Notes: generated by a model not told the origin, from the letters alone. Positions 33,989 through 45,383 are shown, counted from the first letter of the stretch. The stretch: 64,000 nucleotides of DNA from Misgurnus anguillicaudatus (GCF_027580225.2 NW_027395276.1:2091001-2155000); one strand, 5' to 3'. Made by a program: numbers and translations.

Positions 33989-34205
33989 CACTGAAAAAAA
34001 ATGATTCATTCAATTTACTCGTTTTTTTTTTTTTTTAAGGCAAGTCGTTGCAATCAATTTATTTAAGCTACATTTTTATTTTTTGTTTTGTTTTGTTTTA
34101 TTTAAAAAAAAATAGTTGTTGTTTAAATGTAGCTTAAATAAATTGATTGCAATCACTTACCTTAAAAAAATTGAGTAAATTGAATGAATCAAATTTTTTT
34201 CAGTG
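33989..34205. mobile_element. Hairpin MITE family B, copy 2
   Basis: It begins CACTGAAAAAAAATGATTCA and ends CAAATTTTTTTCAGTG. The arms CAAGTCGTTGCAATCAATTT and AAATTGATTGCAATCACTTA are complementary. The flanks are AA rather than TA. Confidence 0.82.
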
Positions 34206-34387
34206 AACTGACTGTTTTTATGAGAATACTTGCTAGGTATTTTGAGATAATTTTGTGTGTATGTGTCCTGTCAAGCGCAAAATGGCTTGAATGTTTACAT
34301 TTGCAAAGTTTAAAAACAGATGCAAATTATAAAACTTTCTATATAAATAATATTATTTCTGAATGATGCGTATTTAAGCGATTATTT

Positions 34388-35015
34388 TTAACTCTTTCAC
34401 AGAGTTATCTCGTCAATTAAGAGTAAACATTTCTTGCTCTTACCCAATTTATAAAAAAATTGCAGCCAAAACGTTTTTTACTAATTTTAAACTATGTGTA
34501 TGTTTTGATAATCGTACTGATTCTGATTTCTAACAAAATTCCTTCACAAAAATGCAATTATTTCAACTATTTGCTAAAAATATTTTTAAAGAAAAATGCC
34601 CATACACTGAAAAAAATGATTCATTGAATTTAATCAATTTTTTTAAGGTAAGTGGTTGCAATCAATTTATTTAAGGTACATTTAAACAAAAAAGATTAGT
34701 AAAGCAAAGTAAAATGTAAAACTTTTGTTTAAATGTAGCTTAAATAAATTGATTGCAACCACTTACCTTAAAAAAATTGATTAAATTCAATGAATCATTT
34801 TTTTCAGTGTATTTAAGAGTTTATAAGCAAAAAATATATAGATATTTATTGTTTGTTTGAAAGCAGAGAGTCTGTTCTTTCATTTGATATATTTTTATGT
34901 TTATATATTTTTAGAAGAACATTTCCCTGAAAGGCATTTTGTGAAACTTTTGTGAAAATCACAAAAAATGCTGGCAGGCAACTTTTCAAAAAATGGCTGG
35001 CGGGGAATGAGTTAA
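34388..35015. mobile_element. Repeat H (CTCTTTC.C.G...GACGAGATA), copy 1, with nested MITE
   Basis: The left end has AACTCTTTCACAGAGTTATC and TCGTCAATTAAGAG. The right end has AAATGGCTGGCGGGGAATGA and GTTAAAG. Two other copies are at 46434-46755 and 50115-50600, where the end reads CTGGCGGTGAAAGAGTTAA. A family B MITE at 34605 interrupts this copy. Confidence 0.75.
34605..34809. mobile_element. Hairpin MITE family B, copy 3
   Basis: The ends are CACTGAAAAAAATGATTCAT and ATGAATCATTTTTTTCAGTG, with TA on both sides. The arms contain AAGGTAAGTGGTTGCAATCA and its perfect complement, separated by about 60 bp. It is the best preserved copy of the family. Confidence 0.9.
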
Positions 35016-35381
35016 AGAGATTATTATCATTTATGCGTGATTTCTTTGGCTTTTCCACAAAAATATTTTGTCTCTTCTGGTTGGGTGGGCCAGCCGGCAA
35101 TCTGAGTGGGCCAGTGCCACCCTGTCCCTTATGTAGCCTCGCCACTGATTCATGCGAATTGCCAACTCATAAAATATGTATGTATTCTGGTGAAATCAGG
35201 TTGGCTGTCCAGAAGATCTAGTATATTCAAAATAAATGCTGGGTTATTTTCAACCCAGCATTGGGTCAAATCAACCCATTCTCATGACGTGCGTATAAAT
35301 AGCACCCAGTATGAAAAGTCGTGCAATACATTCTCCAAATTTTAATTCTGCGTGCATATGATACACCAGTCTTGCTTGTTC

Positions 35382-36095
35382 ACCTAAAGGAAAACACCAT
35401 CATTTTTCAATAATTTACATTTTTTTCCCTCAACTTAGATGAATTAATACATACCTATCTTTCTTCAATGCGTGCACTTTTAAGCTTTGTACAACGCTTC
35501 ATGAATGTGTTAGCGTATAGCCTAGCCCCATTCATTCCTATGGCTCCAAACAAAAGTTTTATTTTGTGCCACCATACTTACTTGTGTAACTACTCATGTA
35601 ACATGTGTCTTTAAATTGGGAAAACATGGAAGTTTTTGGTGGGTATTAGGTATTTGAATTTGTTTAAGTTTAGTTAAAGGTGTAGTGTGTAAATTTTAGC
35701 GCCATCTAGTGGTGAGATGCTGGTGAATTGCAACCAATGGCTCAGTCCACTGCTTACCCCTCGTTTTTAATCACATAAAGAAGCTACGGTAGCCACCACC
35801 GGACAAACATGTCATCTGAGACAACTTTGTAAAAAAACGTGTAAGGGTTTCTGTAGAAACATGATGGCACAAAATGGCGACTTCCATGTAAGGGGACCCT
35901 CGGTATATGTAGATAAAAACGTCTCATTCTAAGGTAATAAACACATAACGGTTTACTATGAAAGGTCTTTATACACCACTGATCATATAGTTTTGTATAT
36001 TATTTTGCATTTCTGTCAAGAGATCCTTCTAAAAATTACACACTGCACCTTTAAGAACATAGTAAAATATTGAAAATGGTGGTGTTTTCCTTTAA
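35382..36095. mobile_element. Element K (TAAAGGAAAACACCA ends), third layer
   Basis: The left end CTAAAGGAAAACACCATCAT is mirrored by AAAATGGTGGTGTTTTCCTT (then TAA). It contains CTCAACTTAGATGAATTAAT and the T1 MITE at 35678. A partial second copy is inside the hAT-like element at about 40130-40275, ending AAAATGGTGGTTTTCCTTTA. Confidence 0.72.
35678..36050. mobile_element. TTAA-flanked MITE family T1, copy 3 (innermost layer)
   Basis: The ends are AGGTGTAGTGTGTAAATTTT and AAAAATTACACACTGCACCT, with TTAA at 35674-35677 and 36051-36054. The interior has CATGTAAGGGGACCCTCGGT as in the copy at 23344. Confidence 0.88.
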
Positions 36096-36635
36096 TACGG
36101 CGCATCTTTTCGTGTCATTTTATGTATTGGTTTCTTCGTTTTTTACCATTGAATCTTGGGTTTGGGGTTACAACAACTTTTTGTTACATAAAATGACATC
36201 CAAACCCCAATTCTAACCCCAACTCCAAGCGACCATGGTTTAAAAATAGACAAAAACATGGAGAAACCTATATGTTCAATGACATCCTAAAGCAAATCCC
36301 AAATCTAACCTCAATCCCAAGCCAAAACATAAAATGACACAAAAAGATGCTGTATCAAGTGAACAGGACGGACTGGCGTATCATATGAACACAAAATTGG
36401 AATTTGGTGTATGTATTGCACGACTTTACTTTACTTTACTTTTATGCACTTCATGGGAATGGGCTGGTCAAATAGAGAGAAACCCAGCCATTGGATAAAA
36501 TGAACCCAGAAAATGTTTATATTTGACCAAACAGTGGGTTGAAACAACCCGGCATACTGTAGGTTAAATTACAACCCAACCGGTTGGGATTTATGCCTTT
36601 ATGACCCAGCGCTGAAAATACCCCAGCATTTTTTA

Positions 36636-38028
36636 GACTGATTTATTACAAATATAGTCATGGCTTTCATATCAAACCTTTTGGAAAACATAGAGCTTCA
36701 GCAATGTCTCCAACAAATATTCTTACTGCACATCAACAATGGACTCATTTGCGTCCGTACTTACAGTATTTCTACGAAGACATTTACAAAAAATATGTCT
36801 TAGACAATATTGCTGAAGCTGTGCAACGAGCAAGTGTGTTCAGAAATCATTGAGCAGATATTAAATGTGAGTTTGTGTTGCTATGGATCTTGGCTTTAAT
36901 GAACTGTTGATTTTCTCATCTGTGTTTTGCTGAGCTTGGCAGAAGCAAAGCAGAGTGCTGACTCGCTGCCACCGGCCACTTCATCCCCATCAGATTTTAA
37001 TCAAGAAAAACTTTGGTTTGGACATCTATCCCACAAACACGCAATCACCGAATGAGAGAGAGCGCCAGTCGCCCATGCATCTAACTAACAGCCCTATTAG
37101 ATCCGAATTAATCATTCTGCAAAGAAAGAGAAGAGAAAAATCAATCCGCCTCGTGCTTTCTCCTATCATTTGTAACGTGATGCTGTTTAAACGAGACATT
37201 GATCGGGTTATGCTCTCTTTATCAGGAACATAACATTCATCACATGTAAGGAATGGAGGAACAACAGACTGCGATCTCGGGTTAGTGTGCAAACACTTAA
37301 CAAATGTTCAAGAGAAAACCTACTTTTAAAGTTAAACCACGAAGGGGGAATGTAAACGTGTACAATTAAAAAAAATTTAAATAGGGTTTTTGCAGACAAA
37401 TACTGACAAATACTGAAGACAGACTAGCCTACATGAGATCTTATATTTCATAAAGTCATTTCTCCAGTACAATTAAAACTCCTTAAATGTTTTTTATCCT
37501 TTCTATTTGTGTCCATGCAGAAGACTTTTTTACTTAAACCAATCTATCCCTAATCACAAAAAAAGTGTGGCAAACGCTATTTCAATATACTGTACAAGAT
37601 ATATAGACTCTTTAATATTTCATCTGACTTTGAATTAGTAGCACAAATCAATTTCAATGATGGCTTTCTTCAACCGTCCACTGTGGGCTCAGCTTCGACA
37701 GAACTCTAAAAATGAATTACACCTGGGCTCAATCTAAAAATATCTCATGATGTAAATTTTGACACGTCCTTGAGCAAGAAATACAGACTATGACAGGGGT
37801 AAAAATATCATTTCCAACACATTCTTTTTCATTGGTGAGGAATCTTTTACCCAATAGTGCCACTGTGTGGTTAAGATTTTGTTTATGTTTTGGCATCAAG
37901 ACCATAAAAAAGATGAGGGTCAGACCATGGACATGCCTCACTAATGTTTGACAACCAGAAAGTGTCCAAATAGTTTTATTTTTTAAACTACATATATAGT
38001 CTATACAATGCAAACTATATCTTACTGT
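36636..38028. other. Intergenic unique stretch
   Basis: No repeat family of this window is recognisable. The 36905-37230 part is less AT-rich, with CATGCATCTAACTAACAGCC and GATCCGAATTAATCATTCTG, and might be conserved non-coding DNA. Open frames of 60-106 codons here have no recognisable similarity. No gene called. Confidence 0.4.
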
Positions 38029-38376
38029 ATGTGACCCTGGACCATTCACAAATTTGAAATTGAGATTTATACATTACCAATAAATAAGCTTTCCATTGAT
38101 GTATGGCTTGTTAGGATAGGACAATATTTGGCTGAGATAAAATATTTGAAAATATGTCATCTAAGGGTGCAAAAAAATTAAAATATAAAAAATGCCTTTA
38201 AAGTTGACCAAATGAAGTCCTTAGCAACACATATTACTAATAATAAATCTTTTTTATATTTACAAAATATCTTCATGCATGATCTTTGCTTAATATCCTA
38301 ATGATTTTTGAAAAAAATAATCAATAATTTTGACCCATACAATGTTATGACTGGTTTTGTGATCCAGGGTCACATA
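38029..38376. mobile_element. Element G, complete copy 2
   Basis: It begins ATGTGACCCTGGACCATTCA and ends TTTTGTGATCCAGGGTCACA. The middle reads AGCTTTCCATTGATGTATGG, ATAGGACAATATTTGGCTGA and AAATGAAGTCCTTAGCAACA. At about 348 bp it is the uninterrupted form of the element at 17825. Confidence 0.85.
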
Positions 38377-38424
38377 TATTATTTATAGTGTATATTAAAA
38401 TACTGTATATTAAATATGAAACTA

Positions 38425-38766
38425 CACTGCAAAACATGATTTTCAAGAAAAAAAAACTCTTATTTTTGTCTTGTTTTCAGTAAAAATATCTAAAAAATCA
38501 CAAGCAAAAAAATCTGCGGGGTAAGCAAAAAAATCTTGAACATTTTTCTTAAACACTAAATTCAAGAAAAATGTTCTTACCCCATTGGCAGATTTTTTTT
38601 TTTTTGCTTGTTTTATGCACAAAAACACTTAAATTTGATATTTTTGGGTCGTTTTGCTCATCAAGAAAAAGCATCTTAATTTAAGAATTTTTTATAGATA
38701 TTTTTTACTGACAACAAGACAAAAATATTAAGAAATGTATTTCTTGAAAATCATTTTTTTGCAGTG
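38425..38766. mobile_element. Hairpin MITE family A, copy 5
   Basis: It begins CACTGCAAAACATGATTTTC and ends TCATTTTTTTGCAGTG, with TA on both sides. It is shorter than the others because of small deletions in both arms. Confidence 0.85.
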
Positions 38767-39371
38767 TATATATTATATTTTTGAAGTAATATATATTTAT
38801 ATTTTCCTCAATGCATAAAAACCTTTTATTTGATTATATAAAATGTTTTTAAAAAAATCTAAATATTACATAATCTGAAATACAAGTGATTTTTTAAATT
38901 GCTTTGTTTAATTGTGCTTCATAAAAAATACATCTGATATATTGTGTTTGTAATTTATTTCGGATGTATTTCTTTGTATCTGTATTTCTCCTGACTATTG
39001 AGCAATGGAAATGCCACCTGCTATGTAGAAACGTGAACTATAATAGCATTACTGATTTGATTTTCTGAGTTTATTCTTAGCAATATCACACTTGGCAAAG
39101 AACATTTGTGGATGTGATTGGGTCACCATGGCAACTGAGTTGCACTTGTGATGACAGTGTTGTTAGATCTGCAGTTCATTGTATCGTCCACTAGCGGTGT
39201 TAAAGATACATTGATTGTATACAAGAAGTATGATCATGTATATTCCAACTGTGCAGTGCATCTTCATGTCCCCATCACACATTGATAAATTATTAAGCTT
39301 ACATAAGTTTTAAAGATGGAAATCATGTGTCCTTTATTGCAATTCAGTGACTTGTACATTTGAAATACTTA
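38767..39371. other. Intergenic stretch without recognisable features
   Basis: AT-rich sequence with no repeat family of this window and no open frame of note. Confidence 0.5.
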
Positions 39372-39689
39372 GGGGCCAGTCACACCAAAAGCGCTTTAAA
39401 CGCTTGCAAACGCACTGCCTTTTTTTTTAAAAAAAGAGCAGTGCGACGCGGCTTTTCATATTGCTAAGCAACCACCGAGTCAGCTGTCTTGTCAATCAAA
39501 TATTGAGGCGTGAGCTCTCTTTTGCTGTTAACTGTCATATTAGCAGGAATTTTAAAAAGAGGGCGCTTGCTCTGACCTTGTTTGAGGGTGAGAGGTGCAC
39601 AAACACACAGGAGAGAGTGAGCGAGTGGAGTCCGGTTCTTCAAAGCAACTGTAAACTTCCCTTACCACAACGTAAGGCCTGCCTCTCCC

Positions 39690-40685
39690 CAGAGATGGGC
39701 ATAAATACATGGAAATGTATTTCAAATACAAATACAAAATACTGTGTCGAAAAATGTATTTAAATACAAATACAAAATACTGTGAAGAAAAATGTATTAA
39801 TACAAATACAGTATTTTGTATTTTGAAAATACACAAAATACACGTGAAATTGGCGATTCAGTGCGAGTATCCCTATTAGGCTGAAATCTATCTGGGTCTA
39901 TTTCTGAATGCCAAAAAGTATTTAGATGTGTGCAACTGCTTAGAAACTTTAACTTTATTTTACGTACCTCTTGCTTTCCCCTGCCCTGCAGGAAATAAAA
40001 AACTAGAAAAAAAACTTGGTTTAAGACTGACATGACACCTTCATAATCATAACATGACATGTGTCATGAACATGAAGAAGATTTTATGCACATTTATGAC
40101 AACTAACCCATTTGTGCCCAAATTTTTCATCACGATGTTATTGCGCGCTGAGGTCGAAATGCTGCAAACTAAGTGCTCTTCCTCCATGCATTGAAAATAG
40201 ATAGTTATGTATTCATTTGTCTAAGTTGAGGTAAGAACATTGTGAAATATAAAAAAATGGTGGTTTTCCTTTAAGTCAAAAGTGTAGGCCTATTTGTCCC
40301 ACTCTGTCTCAGTCGTGCAACGTGCATGTGTGAATTTGAATCTCCTTTCGCGACAGTTATAATAACACAAATCACATCACACCCAATAATTCAATCGCCC
40401 TTGCTTTTTTTCCCACTCCAATATTTCAATTATTGCCCACTAAAAGCTGCACAGATATATTTGCTTACCTGAACTCTGGTGTCTGGTCTGAACTAGTTGA
40501 TGCATGAAAACAGCACCCTGACTGGTTGACTGGCTCAAAGTATTTTGAGTATTTTATACTCATCTTAAATGTATTTAAATACAAATTACATTTCAGTTTT
40601 TTCAAAGGCTTTAAAATACAAAATACTATTTTGTATTTCAAATACGTATTTTAAATACATGTATTTGAAATACTGCCCATCCCTG
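39690..40685. mobile_element. hAT-like element nested in the Harbinger-like element
   Basis: The ends are CAGAGATGGGCATAAATACA and AAATACTGCCCATCCCTG. The flanking octamers CCTCTCCC and CCTCTTCC match at seven of eight positions. Both ends are rich in AAATACAAA/TTTGTATTT runs. The interior holds a fragment of element K (about 40130-40275). No transposase frame is seen. Confidence 0.82.
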
Positions 40686-40732
40686 CCTCTTCCCTTATTC
40701 GATTGGACAATGGAAGGACACGAATGACGTCG

Positions 40733-41550
40733 CACTGTAAAAAGTGTTTCTGTGCCTTAGTAGATTTTAAAAAAATAAATTGAGTAAACTGTATTAAAAA
40801 AAATGTAATTCTTGTTTTTTTAATCAAAATATGAGTTAAAATAAAATAAAAATTGGAATAAATTGATTAATTCTAAATGAGCACATTATTGAGTAAATTC
40901 AACTTAATTTTATTATCTTTAATCGATTTAAATTTGTAAGAAAGAAATTAACTTATTAATTTTGTGTTAAAACTACATGAATTATTTGAGTAAACACAAC
41001 TAACTAGGCAGTGGACTTGCAGTTCCCAGCATGCTTTGCATGGGACTGCATTTGGAGAGTGAAATTTGAATTGAAACTTTTTTTGTTTTGTTTTTAACTA
41101 AAAAGAAAGACTTGTTAGTGTTTAATATTCATTTATCTTCGATATTTGGAAGAGTTTCTGTTTCTTCTTTGAGTTTTGTAGTTACCATTGTTCAGAAGAC
41201 TGGTGCTTGTGCATAGACTGCATACTGAAGTATGTCGTGCTTTACAGCTGCCCAAAACGAAACTGAGTGGGTGTGTTGTTTGAATAAACGTTTCTAGCCC
41301 TCATCTGACGGCATAAAAAACAACAACTAACCATAAATACGCTACCTGTACCAAGAAAAGAAGGTTTATCTAACTGAGTAATACTAGCACAATTAGTTAA
41401 CTCAACTCAATTTTATTGCATTCATATTAAGTAATGTTAGTGTGTTCAATATATATAAAAAAGGTTGAAAGTTGACTCAACCTAAAACTTCCCATGCAGT
41501 CACTTGCCTCACTTTTTATAAGTTAGATCTAGGTATTACTTTTTACAGTG
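40733..41550. mobile_element. CACTGTAAAAAGT element nested in the Harbinger-like element
   Basis: The ends are CACTGTAAAAAGTGTTTCTG and TATTACTTTTTACAGTG, flanked by CG on both sides. Inner parts include AATTGAGTAAACTGTATTAA and AAGTTGACTCAACCTAAAAC. It is one of several CACTG-ended families in the window. Confidence 0.75.
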
Positions 41551-42004
41551 CGGGCGCTTCTCCGCTCTCAGCGCTCCTTCAAAAACAGGCGGCGGCAAAA
41601 AACCGCAAGACGCTCGGCACCCATAAACAGCGCGCAAACGCGCCCTGCCCATAGAATATCATTCAAAAAAGGCGCCTGCAACTGCCATAAACGCTTTTGG
41701 TGTGACTGGCCCCTTACACTACAATTGGCTGCATTCTTGACCCGAAAATCTAAATAAATGAAAATGAGCAATTCCAGGTCTTCTTTTTCTAACTAAGCTA
41801 TTAAACATGTATTATTGCTCTTTGTATTGTTTTAACTGTTGACCAAAAAAAAAGTTTCATGATATAATTTTCCTTCCAAATATACTAGTCAACATTTAAA
41901 GTGGATCAAAAACGTTTATCAAAGTTGTCCTAGGACAAGAACCGGTATTGGGTATTGGTTTTAAGACAACTTCAATTGTTGACTAGTGTATTTTGTTATG
42001 TTTA

Positions 42005-42214
42005 ACTACACTCTAAAATATTTCTGTAGAAATTACAGTATTACTGGGTATTACTGGCAACTAGCTGCCAGTAACTTACCGTAGATTTTACATTTATGTT
42101 ATTTACTGGCAACAGTTTGTTCAAAGTTAAATGAACATGAAACATTTCATTATCTTCTACAGTAAGTTACTGGCAACCAGCTGCATAATTACAGCTAATT
42201 TTTTACAGTGTATC
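42005..42214. mobile_element. Hairpin MITE with CACTCTAAAATA ends
   Basis: The left end is CACTCTAAAATATTTCTGTA and the right end is AGCTAATTTTTTACAGTG. The inner arms repeat TACTGGCAACTAGCTGCCAG and CAGTAAGTTACTGGCAACCA. It is flanked by TA. Confidence 0.7.
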
Positions 42215-43318
42215 AAACGACAGCTACTTGTTTTTAGAAAACCGAATGTGGCATCCTAACTTGACTCGACTAATATTGTGTCTAGTTTAACCAGATTTAT
42301 GTATTTAATAACAGTTATCAGCTATTGTCAAAATGACTATATAGGGCACTATGATTCTGTGTTTTTAGATGGTGTATGTGCACTACAGAAATGCAACTGT
42401 ATTATTTAGTATGATGCTAAAATGCATTAAGGAATTGTGTAATTTAAAATGTAATAAATTGTGTAGTTTCACTTTTCACTTTATTACAAGTGTGGCTTTT
42501 GAAATTACACTTTCTTTTTTAACCTACACTATACACAGGACAAATTCATGTTTTTTATCTCTGAAAATCAAAGGAAATCTGAAGTACATTAGTTTTTGCT
42601 GGGATTGAAGTCTGAAAGCTGAAAGTCTGCAATAAAAGGAAACCAGTCTCTAAACAGACAGATGCAATAATAATAATAATAATAGTGGAAGCTCGGGTAA
42701 AAAAAAATGTCGGACGTGTGGCTCCGGCTTTGATGACGTTGAGTGCTTCACTGTCATTGTGCTAAACCCTCTGTAGGGCATTTGAGAAAGACAAGAACAT
42801 TTATAGCTGAATCACACATGAACATTTTACCCAAAAGACAATGAAAATATGAATCATACATTTCCTTAATATTATTATATTACTCATCTTTTAGACTACA
42901 TTGAAATTACATTCATACCCTAAATTGTCCTATAATAATTCTCATTTTGCACACTAAAATAGTTTCTAATATCTTTATTTTGATTTTAGGGTAAAATTTG
43001 ATGTGTTCAAAATATCAATATTGATTGATATTTCACAGACATTCATATATTTCTTGAGTCATGTGTTGCAATGTGCATGTGAGTTATGCTTAATTATAAA
43101 TTATACTGTTCATAAAGATAGATCACCAAGGCAACAGGAGAGATGTGTCTAGAAATCACTGCAGATAAATTCAGAAAGTACATTTCTAAAACATTTTGTG
43201 ATGCACACATTATAAACATCGGATTGCATTAGGTCAGTAGTCTGATTTTGCCTTTTTCTCTTTAACTTTATAACTATAATAACTAGTTTACACCCAGTAG
43301 CAGCCAATGCACATTTAC
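42215..43318. other. Intergenic stretch, no gene seen
   Basis: AT-rich. It contains a short (AAT)n run at about 42670-42685 and otherwise nothing recognisable. Confidence 0.5.
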
Positions 43319-43324
43319 CAGTGA

Positions 43325-43490
43325 GTTTAGGATGATGCCCTACATTTAACCCATCCATGGGTTAAAACGACCCAGCATTTTGGGCTAAAACAACCCATTA
43401 TAGGTTAATTTATAACCCAACCATTGAATTTGTCACTTTTTAACCTGACCATGGGTTGAAAATAACCCTGAATTGTTTAGAGTGCAGAAA
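43325..43490. mobile_element. Element I, short copy
   Basis: ACCCATCCATGGGTTAAAAC, CCCAGCATTTTGGGCTAAAA and GGTTGAAAATAACCCTGAAT match the outer layer of the nest at 35235-36635. Confidence 0.6.
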
Positions 43491-43514
43491 GGACTGAGAG
43501 ATCCTCATTGTTAA

Positions 43515-43753
43515 AGTGGTCATATTATGAGATTTTTTAAAGATGTAGAATAAGTCTTTGGTGTCCCCAGAGTGTGTATGTGAACTTTTAGCTCAAAATA
43601 CCCCACAGATCATGTTAAAATCGCCACTTTGTAGGTGCAAATATGTGCTGTTTTGGGAGTGTCCTTTAAAATGCAAATGAGCTGATGAAATGCAAACACT
43701 GATCACCATAATGGTGGTTTGTTGAAATTGAAACTCATTTGTGATGTCAATTT

Positions 43754-43784
<31 letters not shown>

Positions 43785-43998
43785 TTTCATTACACTAAAC
43801 GGCAGTGCTGTGGTTGGATATTGCAGATTAAGGGGCGGTATTATTGTAATAAGACTTGCTATCTACATCAAAAACAGGCAAAATCTGAACAACCTAATTT
43901 TTCACATGCTTGCAAAGAACGGTTTACCAAAAGCTAGTGATTTTTTCTTTTTCATGTTTTATAGGTTAATAGAAGCACTGGGGACCCAATTATAGCAC
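43515..43998. mobile_element. TTAA-flanked element (AGTGGTCATATTATGAG), copy 1
   Basis: The left end is AGTGGTCATATTATGAGATT after TTAA 43511-43514. The right end is CCCAATTATAGCACT before TTAA 43999-44002. The interior has TTTGGTGTCCCCAGAGTGTG and GCAGATTAAGGGGCGGTATT, as in a widespread cyprinid repeat, plus a CT microsatellite at 43756-43785. It shares its right-hand TTAA with the next element. Confidence 0.8.
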
Positions 43999-44002
43999 TT
44001 AA

Positions 44003-44918
44003 AGGAATATTCCATTTTCTTAAAAGAAAAATCCAGATAATTTACTCACCACCATGTCATCCAAAATGTTGTTGTCTTTCTTTGTTCAGTCGAGAAGAAA
44101 TTATGTTTTTTGAGGAAAACACTGCAGGATTTTTATCATTTTAATGGACTTTAATAGACACCAACAATTAATACTTAACTCAACACTTAACAGTTTTTTT
44201 CAACAGAGTTTCAAAGGACTATAAACAATCCCAAACGAGGCATAAGGGTCTTATCTAGCAAAACGATTGTCATTTTTGACAATAAAAATAACAAATATAC
44301 ACTTTTAAAGCACAACTTCTCGTCATGTAGATCCGGTCGTGATGCGCTAGCGTGACCCGACACAATACGTCATGACGTCAAGAGGTCACAGAGGACGAAC
44401 GCGAAACTCCGCCCCAGTGTTTACAAGTGTTGAGAAAGAGGACTGTTCCTACGTTGTTGTATGTCAACTGATACTAATTAATGTCTTTGTGTCAGTTTAT
44501 TGTTTACAATGGTCCGCAAATGTGCGTTTTATATATGTAACATGTGACCTCCATACGTCGCTACGCATTTACGTTAGGTCGCGCAGGACTGGACCTAGAC
44601 GAAACGTTGTGGTTTAAAAGAGCATATTTTTTATTTTTCTTGTCAAAAATAACAATCGTTTTGCTAGATAAGACCCTTATGCCTCGTTTAGGATTGTTTA
44701 TAGTCCTTTGAAACTCCATTGAAAAAACTGTTAAGTGTTGAGTTAGGTATTAATTGTTGGTGTCTATTAAAGTCCATTAAAATGAGAAAAATCCTGCAAT
44801 GTTTTCTTCAAAAAACATAATTTCTTCTTGACTGAACAAAGAAAGACATCAACATTTTGGATGACATGGTGGTGAGTAAATTATCTGGATTTTTCTTTTA
44901 AGAAAATGGAATATTCCT
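44003..44918. mobile_element. TTAA-flanked long hairpin family T3, copy 1
   Basis: The ends are AGGAATATTCCATTTTCTTA and TAAGAAAATGGAATATTCCT, with TTAA at 43999-44002 and 44919-44922. The arms are near-perfect for about 290 bp (CACCACCATGTCATCCAAAA against TTTTGGATGACATGGTGGTG; CATAAGGGTCTTATCTAGCA against TGCTAGATAAGACCCTTATG). The centre is CpG-richer (CCCGACACAATACGTCATGA). A second, interrupted copy is at 59805-62224. Confidence 0.92.
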
Positions 44919-45038
44919 TTAAATATGGAAAAAGTCAATTTTCATGCTATGACTCCTTCAAAACTTTTTAAGTCTGTAAGATGAAGTCATACACCCAGCA
45001 GTGTTCATTTAACTCTGGGTATTTTGCTGTGTGTTCTT

Positions 45039-45299
45039 TAGGGCTACTCGATTATGGGCAAAATCATAATCACTTGACTAAAAAAAAAATACATTTATTA
45101 ACCTTTTTATTAAGTAAGTGCAATTGGCTACACGTGTCAAAACAGTAGTGCCTTCGAAGTGCCTTACAAACACATCAGTCCAGCAGCACATAATTATTTT
45201 AATCACACAATAATAGTTTTACCTCGATTAACTTGTTTTTGAATTGTTTGAATCAAAAATAAAAATTGAAAATTAAAAACGATTAATCGCACAGCCCTA
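45039..45299. mobile_element. hAT-like MITE, 261 bp
   Basis: The ends are TAGGGCTACTCGATTATGGG and AACGATTAATCGCACAGCCCTA minus the first bases. The flanking octamers GTGTTCTT (45031-45038) and GTGTTCAT (45300-45307) match at seven of eight positions. TAGGGCTG-type ends are also seen at 53652 and 57039. Confidence 0.85.
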
Positions 45300-45383
45300 G
45301 TGTTCATAGCCAATGTAGGGGTCAATTGTATCATTATTACTATGCATGTTTTATTTTTCCTTTATTAATATTGAATGTGTTGT

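Larger units (their letters stand above)
35276..36465. mobile_element. Hairpin element J3 with telomere-like core (second layer)
   Basis: The left arm CCCATTCTCATGACGTGCGT and AAAGTCGTGCAATACATTC is answered by TGTATTGCACGACTTTACTT and CACTTCATGGGAATGGG. The core at 36110-36350 has TTGGGTTTGGGGTTACAAC and CTAACCCCAACTCC, as in J1 and J2, plus CGTGTCATTTTATG against CATAAAATGACAC. Confidence 0.78.
35235..36635. mobile_element. Element I (AAATGCTGGGTT ends), outer layer of a four-level nest
   Basis: The left side has AAATGCTGGGTTATTTTCAA and CCCAGCATTGGGTCAAATCA. The right side has GACCAAACAGTGGGTTGAAA, and ends in CCCCAGCATTTTTTAG. A related uninterrupted copy is at about 43330-43480 (CCCAGCATTTTGGGCTAAAA). 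The interior is replaced by hairpin J3. Confidence 0.75.
39372..41713. mobile_element. PIF/Harbinger-like element, host of two nested elements
   Basis: The ends are GGGGCCAGTCACACCAAAAG and TTTTGGTGTGACTGGCCCC, with TTA at 39369-39371 and 41714-41716. Its own sequence is 39372-39689, 40686-40732 and 41551-41713 (about 530 bp once the inserts are removed). The right part is rich in GCG motifs (CAGCGCGCAAACGCGCCC). It is the same family as 1527-1925. Confidence 0.88.

Noticed and set aside
34846..35221. Overlapping 89- and 99-codon frames on both strands
   Set aside because: Formed by repeat H and adjoining repeat fragments; no domain.
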